Assembly: GCA_034359265.1 (NCBI GenBank)
Contig: CP136891.1
Coordinates: 6,462,501 to 6,526,500, forward strand
Reading direction: 5' to 3'
From: Canna indica
Taxonomy: Eukaryota; Streptophyta; Magnoliopsida; Zingiberales; Cannaceae
Length of the DNA: 64,000 bases
Shown: positions 58,431-64,000 of the stretch, piece by piece
Layout of the letters: each line of letters begins with the position of its first letter
Position numbering within the stretch: position 1 is the stretch's first letter
Position numbers and translations under genes: made by a program
The notes under the pieces: generated by a model
Seen by the model: the letters and a program-made list of their open reading frames with translations, nothing else
What the model was told of the DNA's origin: nothing
Databases searched by the model: none

Positions 58431-60130
58431 TAAGGGATGACAACAATTTGGTTAAACACATTTTGGTGGTTAATCGAAATGGAATCGATTTAAAAAATTC
58501 GATAATAGAAATCAAAATAGAAAACGAAATCGAAACCGTTCGAACATGTTTGGTTAGCGAAATAAAGTCTGTTTTCATGGTTTCTGTTCCGCTGAAACTA
58601 AAACTGCTTACAAAAATGTGTGGTTCAATATTTTCATGAAACTGAAGCGAAACCAAAATGAAAACGAAACCAATTTTTTTAATAAAAATGAAAAATACTA
58701 GAATGTTGTTTTTTGTGATTTTGAGATTGTCTGTTTCGTTATCAAAATATATATGATGGCAACTTTGTAATTATAACTATATTTTTTTATAAAATTAATC
58801 AATTTAAAAATAAATCAAACTATATCAAAATTTTAAAAATAAAAATCATCATTTTCAACTCAAACTATTATATTAAATTTATAAATTAATTAAACCAATT
58901 TATATCTAATTGACTCAAATCCAAATTTTAAATAACTTAATTTTCTTTAAATTGATCTATTTACAATTTAATCAAAACTAATTTTAGATCATTGGACATA
59001 TTTTTTTTGAAATTTTATAATAACTATTAATTAATTTTTATATCTAATTGCACAAAAAAAATCTTAAATGATCAATAACTTAATTAATTAAATCATATAA
59101 ATATTTTATAATCATATTAGCAAGTATTTAATTTTGTAAACTAACTAAACATTTAAAAACTACTAAAAATATTCAAGGAAAATTAATATTATTTTTTATA
59201 ACCAAATAAATATTCACTAGTTTCAACTAACTAAAACTGATGTTGTTTTCATTAACCAAATGTGATTCCAGAAAACTGAAAATTATAAACCAAAACAAAG
59301 TTTTCAGTTTCACCGAAACCAAATCAGAAAATAATTTTCGCTAACCAAACAATACATTCGATTTTAAAAACTAGTATTAGAAACTAAAATCAGTTAATTA
59401 TTGGTTATTCGTCGGATAACCGAAACTAGTAAATTTGGTTCAGATCAATACTAACAAGATTATCCATTTATGGGTAACCAATTAGTAAATTAAAATTTTT
59501 AAAATATCTATTATTTTAAAAAAATGGATTATTCACATGTTCAATATTATTAATATATATTGTAGTGGACTAATATCTTTGGGTCCGGCTGGATTAGGCC
59601 CAGAATTACCCGCACTCATGAACCAAACCCGAGTCAAGCCAGACGGCTAAGCCCGAGGGCTCCACCTGGCCATACGGGGACACTCACGTCCTCATTAAGT
59701 ATGAGGAATTCACCATTACGAGTCCGACATCTCTAGGATCAGCCTCGACCCATTTTGGGCAACATCCCTACGAGATTACCGGGCGACATCATTGCCAAAT
59801 ATCTCTCATCATGCACTATATATAGACACGACGCTCCTTGGGTACCATAGCTTTCAATTTCTATTACCTCAACTTGGAACTCATTCTTACTTTTATTGGA
59901 GTGTCTTTTGTAGGTCTCTCCCCCCTCCCCGCCGGAGTTGCACCCGGACAAGACAAGTTTCGGTTATCGTTTAATCATGGATAATTGGTAAGATAAATCG
60001 AAACATATAACTGGTTTCAATTATCAGTTATCTGCGACCTGGTAATTGAAACCGAATAGATTTTAATTTGTTTTTGGATTTTACTAATCGAAACCGAACC
60101 ACAAATCCATTGTATGAAATCAGATTTTTA
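58431..60130. repeat. degenerate region rich in aaccgaaa/tttcggtt words, hAT-MITE style
   Basis: It starts AAGGGATGACAACAATTTGG, close to the hAT-like TAGGGATGACAA end seen at 44995. GGTTA-CGAAA-type words in both orientations recur up to 60130. It is interrupted by the LTR-like piece at 59561-59955. Boundaries and unity of the region are uncertain. Confidence 0.35.
59561..59955 (+). mobile_element. LTR fragment or short solo LTR, Gypsy style
   Basis: It starts TGTAGTGGACTAATATC and is GC-richer than its surroundings. It has a TATA box (CACTATATATAGACACGACG, near 59813) followed by a TTATTGGAGTGTCTTTTGTAGG splice-like segment and GCCGGAGTTGCACCCGGACA. This is the U3-R-U5 style of certain plant Gypsy LTRs or TRIMs. 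There is no coding part and no exact duplication at the ends. Confidence 0.5.
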
Positions 60131-63016
60131 TAATTGCATTAATCCATAACTTTTATGGTATCTGGTTTAATCATAAAATCCGGTTTAACGCAATCATAAA
60201 ATCCACTTCCCTTCTAAAATTTTGTTCAAGGAAATATTGATATATAAACCACATAGCCTCCTCTTAATTGTTGCATTAATCCTTCATTATAGCGAGGACG
60301 TTAATGATTAAAGATGGATATATTAATTAAACATAAATAAGTCCATATGGCAAAATAGACCTTGTCGGTGGATATAGTGTACGAATGCTTAATCCTCATC
60401 AGTTTAAGAATAAATAAATAGAAGGGAAGAAGACCATGATTAATATTCATTAATTGTGAATTAATCATGAACCGGACCCTTTCATTAATTTGTGTAATTA
60501 AGATCTTAATTTTCTTCTTGATGATAGTGTCAGGAGACCTAAAAGATCCTGAAAAGGACTTCTTGCCATTTGTCTATAATTTATTGGAGATTTGTTGGAG
60601 CAGGTTGAGAAGAAGAGATGCTTCCTACTTCTCTTTTTCTCATCTTATGTAGCGCCTAGATTCAGCTGTGCTGCTGGCAAATTGTACATTTCATTGTGTT
60701 GTCTTGAGTACCCTCCAGTTAGTTTGTCTACTCTTGTTTGAATGACTGGAATATTTGGCTGTTGCATTCCTCCTCCAGATGCAGGGGATACATGGCTGGC
60801 CCCATTATTGGTTCAGTAGGTCGTGCCAGTGATCTCGTAATTGCCGATGAGTCTGCCGAGGTTGCCATTGCCAATTCTGTCTTCTTTTCCAGTTTTCGGA
60901 GAAGTGGGTATTCGGTTTCCACCATGTATAAGCCCAAGTATTGTCCAAATGAATGAAGATCCTGTCTGGGCTATGTGGATCAACTTGTCTTCAAATGGCT
61001 TAATTTATACAAGGCAGAAGCAAAGTTCAATGACAAATATTAAAAAGGATGCAATTATCTCTCCAGTATGGTTGACAGGGATCATATATGATCATATCAT
61101 GGAAATTAACAAGGTCCATGCATGCATCAGTGCATTGGTCCACATCATTCATGCATCCTTCAGGAAGTGTCTGGTGTGAGAAGTGCAAGACACAATATAT
61201 GTTCTTCATGATGATTCAGAGTTCAGACAATCCTGAACTCCATAATTATTGGCAGCTTATTCATTGCTGGTATTATGTCCATGTTGGACCATCTTCCACA
61301 GCTTGATCAATAATTTGAAAACACTGCCAGGTTGTGGTTTGATCACTATTTAATATCACCTGCTAAACTTCAATCCTCAGCAGGTACTCACTCCTTTTCT
61401 GTAATTTAGAGGGAAAAAAGGACAACTCAATTAAGACAATGGGAAGTATAAATGAGCAATAAAACTGAATTAATTGCCAATAGATTCTTAGCCAAAGAGA
61501 ATGTCCAACACATACCGGACAATTGAGGCCAAAAGTACAGCACTAAATGTGTGTAACCATTGACCTTGATATTCTTTTTTAAATACTATAAAACTAAAAA
61601 TCAAAGACCTGATTTTATAGGAAGAGAGCCAATCCTGAAGACACCCTTCTGACATATCACTTCAATGATTAGGCAGAATATATCAATAGGTTTTCATGAG
61701 TTATACTTTGTAGGAACAATCATCAAAGTTTTTTAAGAATAGCCATAATTTAACTTATCTTCTCCAACTCAATGATCAGCTACTGGACATATATGAAAAC
61801 ATTTGCAAATCAATCAACCACTCAGCACCTGAGAAGTCAACAGAAACAAACAGAGTATTATAGAGAAACTGAAAGAAATAGAGGACCAAATGGATAAGTC
61901 TTAAAAGAAGATGTTGTCAGCAATCAGCATGCCAAAAGCTCATATTCATTTTTAGAGAAAGAAAGAAATAGTCATGAAAGAATCAACCAGTTATTACTGA
62001 TTAAGAGCAGTAAACTAGTTGATACTTCAGAAAGGAGGAGCAGCAGCAGCAGCAGCAAAGCAAATTTAAATTTTTGTCCTCGAATTGGCATATAAGCATT
62101 AAGAGCAAATGATAAGTCATTGTCAAAAGTTACAACTCTCAGAAAAATGAACTGATAAATCAATGAAAGAGTATATAGATAGGACAGGTGAGCAAATAAA
62201 TGAGACCAGCATAATATTTAATCTTCCACAAATTAATTTTGCACTGCCAAGTCAACTATTGTACCCTATAGGACCACAAATTAATTAAAAAGTGTTTATC
62301 GCTTTAGAACTCTGAGACCAATCCCTTTATTTTATATTCATTGTTCGTTTGATGTATGAATTCAAAAAAATATAAAATCGATATTATATCCAATGTATAT
62401 TAGATTTTTTTTAAAAAAACCAATATTTCATCATTTATTATCCTAATCTATCTAGTAAAGCAAACAAACCATGTAAAGCAATTAAATGGAGGAAAAACAA
62501 TATTATATTTCTTATGTTAGAGGAGGTGAAGGTTAAATTCAAAACACATTGGCACTTACTATCTAAAGCCTTGTTTCCTTTTTTTTTTTTTAATGCACTT
62601 AGTTTTTATGAAATGTTTTCATTCAACCGAAGCAGAGCCAAACAATGGAAGGCCTCGCATACGTTTTTCTAATCGAGTTACTGTCTTACCAAGCTAATAG
62701 ATAGGTCCATGATATAAGTTAGCCGTTCGCATTCATGTTTTTCCACTTGATTTGGCTCGGTTTGAAGCTAATAAGATCAATTTCCATAGATCCATTAGAA
62801 TTTAGCAACATAGGGGATGAATCAACCAGTCTACAATGTCTCAAATATTGGAGAAAATATCCACCGTTTTTCCTTATTGAGTTTCTCTACCCCTATACTA
62901 TAGTCACTTTTTAATCTATATGAAAAAAGATGTTCATGGACCAGTCGAATTGAAGTTTTTCAGATTGTTGAACTTGGAAAGTATGCTCGTCCAACGCTTA
63001 TAGGAAGAGTTCGGAA
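60131..63016. other. intergenic; weak coding-like patches only
   Basis: A 61-codon plus frame at 60467-60652 starts with a hydrophobic signal-like stretch (MNRTLSLICVIKILIFFLMI) but has no family match. Minus-strand frames near 60640-60950 contain GGNRIPTSPKTGKEDRIGNG in one frame, with a stop downstream; I cannot place it. A (CAG)n run lies at 62039-62057. Nothing is firm enough to call a gene. Confidence 0.4.
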
Positions 63017-64000
63017 ACTTTTTTTTTTGAACCGTGAATACCTGTAATCTTATTCAAGAAAGTTGAAAAGATTACAGGTGAGGGGGAGAATGGATAAAAA
63101 ACAAGTCTAAAATCGAGAATATAGTATGACCATAGGCCTACAACATAATGTCAGGAGAGACATTTGTTACAACAATCAAGGTAACTTGCAGCCGCAGCAG
63201 CCAATGATTGAGGGGTAGATCGTCGCTCTTCGAATATCCGCGAGTTGCGTTCGTACCATATGAACCAACACCATATCAAACTTAGCTTCAATATGTCTCA
63301 GAAGAGAAATAAACTCGAGTAGTTTTTAGAGCAATGAGCGGGTGTGAAGATATGAAAGAACGAAATATGTAGACCTGAGAGGAAATAAGCCCATCCAGAT
63401 GAAGTGAAAGCGCATTATGAGAAAAGATGAAGATGTAATTATTTGTTCCCAAAACAGAGAGGGCAGTCTTCATCCAATAATATACCCCATTTTGCAATGT
63501 GATCGCGGGTCAACAATCTGTGCCGCATCCATAACCACCCGAATGTGGAGATTTTAGGTGGAAGTTTAAGTTTCCATAGAATCTCAGATGTGTGTGAAGA
63601 GATCCTGCGAAAGGTGAGGATTCGATATATACTGCTGGTGAAATACATGCCGTCAGAAGACCATCTCCAGTCGATACAATCATCTGCCGACAATAAGCAA
63701 AGCCTATTTAAATCTTCTATAAAATGGGAAAGGGACTTCACATCGACAGTATAGGCGAAGAATAAGTTCCAGCCATCGAATATGCCATCTTCAAGTGTGT
63801 TTTCGATGATAGGCGAAGAGTTCGAAAACTTGATTCTCTTAATCGTTGGATACATGCTAAAATCATGGAGGCTTTGGCCAATGTAATTGAGATATTAACT
63901 TTATCGAAACCTTCGAGACATGAAATTAAGAGGACGATTGCTAATGCACCAACGTACACAATCTAACATCAATAATAACAGATTCAATTCCAATTTGATT
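63017..64000 (-). pseudogene. 3' end of an L1-type LINE, running off the right edge
   Basis: On the minus strand, 63855-63439 encodes a LINE tail region: SRIYRILTF-like SSIYRILTFRRI, WKLKLPPKISTFGWLWMRHR and CPLCFGNK, the zinc-binding RT-associated (zf-RVT) domain. The element ends with an A-run (63019-63028 on the minus strand) preceded by LIKLQVFTVQ-like codons (TAAGATTACAGGTATTCACG). Frameshifts and stops break the frame between 63030 and 63440. The RT core would lie beyond base 64000. Confidence 0.85.

Noticed and set aside
60640..60950. A minus-strand gene with GNRIPTSPKTGKEDR
   Set aside because: The frame is closed by TGA after about 60 codons, another frame competes, and no family or splice model fits.

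Overview
This window is nuclear DNA from a flowering plant, probably a monocot (the monocot call is an inference from TE and gene style, not proven). Evidence is intron-containing genes with GT-AG splice sites, a plant WRKY factor, a plant PLS-class PPR protein, and a dense set of plant transposons (MULE, CACTA, hAT-like, L1-type LINE, Copia and Gypsy LTR pieces). It is AT-rich and gene-poor. Only three genes look intact, all on the minus strand: a group IIa WRKY factor (2465-3829, four exons), an intronless PPR protein of the At5g27110 type (24120-26240), and a five-exon DNA-3-methyladenine glycosylase I (TAG; 48099-52052).

Layout. 1-5000: WRKY gene with a W-box-rich promoter. 5684-8166: an inverted pair of related repeats around a 1.2-kb CACTA element with a decayed transposase end. 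10434-13740: tandem repeat, 3' half of an L1 LINE, and a foldback element. 14068-22982: copy A of a segmental duplication, holding a broken TAG gene and two later insertions (a Pack-MULE with an Lsi2-like fragment and a 1.5-kb element). 24120-29866: PPR gene, a decayed array of its flanks, and an hAT-like element. About 30500-39700: a nested transposon complex, with a CACTA (36169-37871) inside a MuDR-type MULE (33717-39625) inside the right terminal repeat of a Pack-MULE. 40836-43462: LINE ORF1 split by a Copia-type solo LTR. 43669-51215: copy B of the duplication with the intact TAG gene, whose first exon and promoter lie just beyond at 51584-52700. 52808-64000: foldback and MULE-like MITEs, minisatellite, Gypsy LTR piece, and a minus-strand LINE that runs off the right edge.

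The two copies of the duplication act as an internal clock. Each insertion present in only one copy can be read against the other copy as an empty site; for the Pack-MULE, the 1.5-kb insertion and the 517-bp MITE this gives exact target-site duplications. The gene bodies are nearly identical while the flanks differ by about 6-8 percent in the stretches I compared by eye, which suggests gene conversion or a second exchange.

Three independent transposons carry pieces of host genes: Lsi2-like transporter; galactinol synthase plus DUF868; GH17 glucanase plus polyamine transporter. No CRISPR, operon or prokaryotic feature is present, and I found no tRNA or rRNA gene that I could support.
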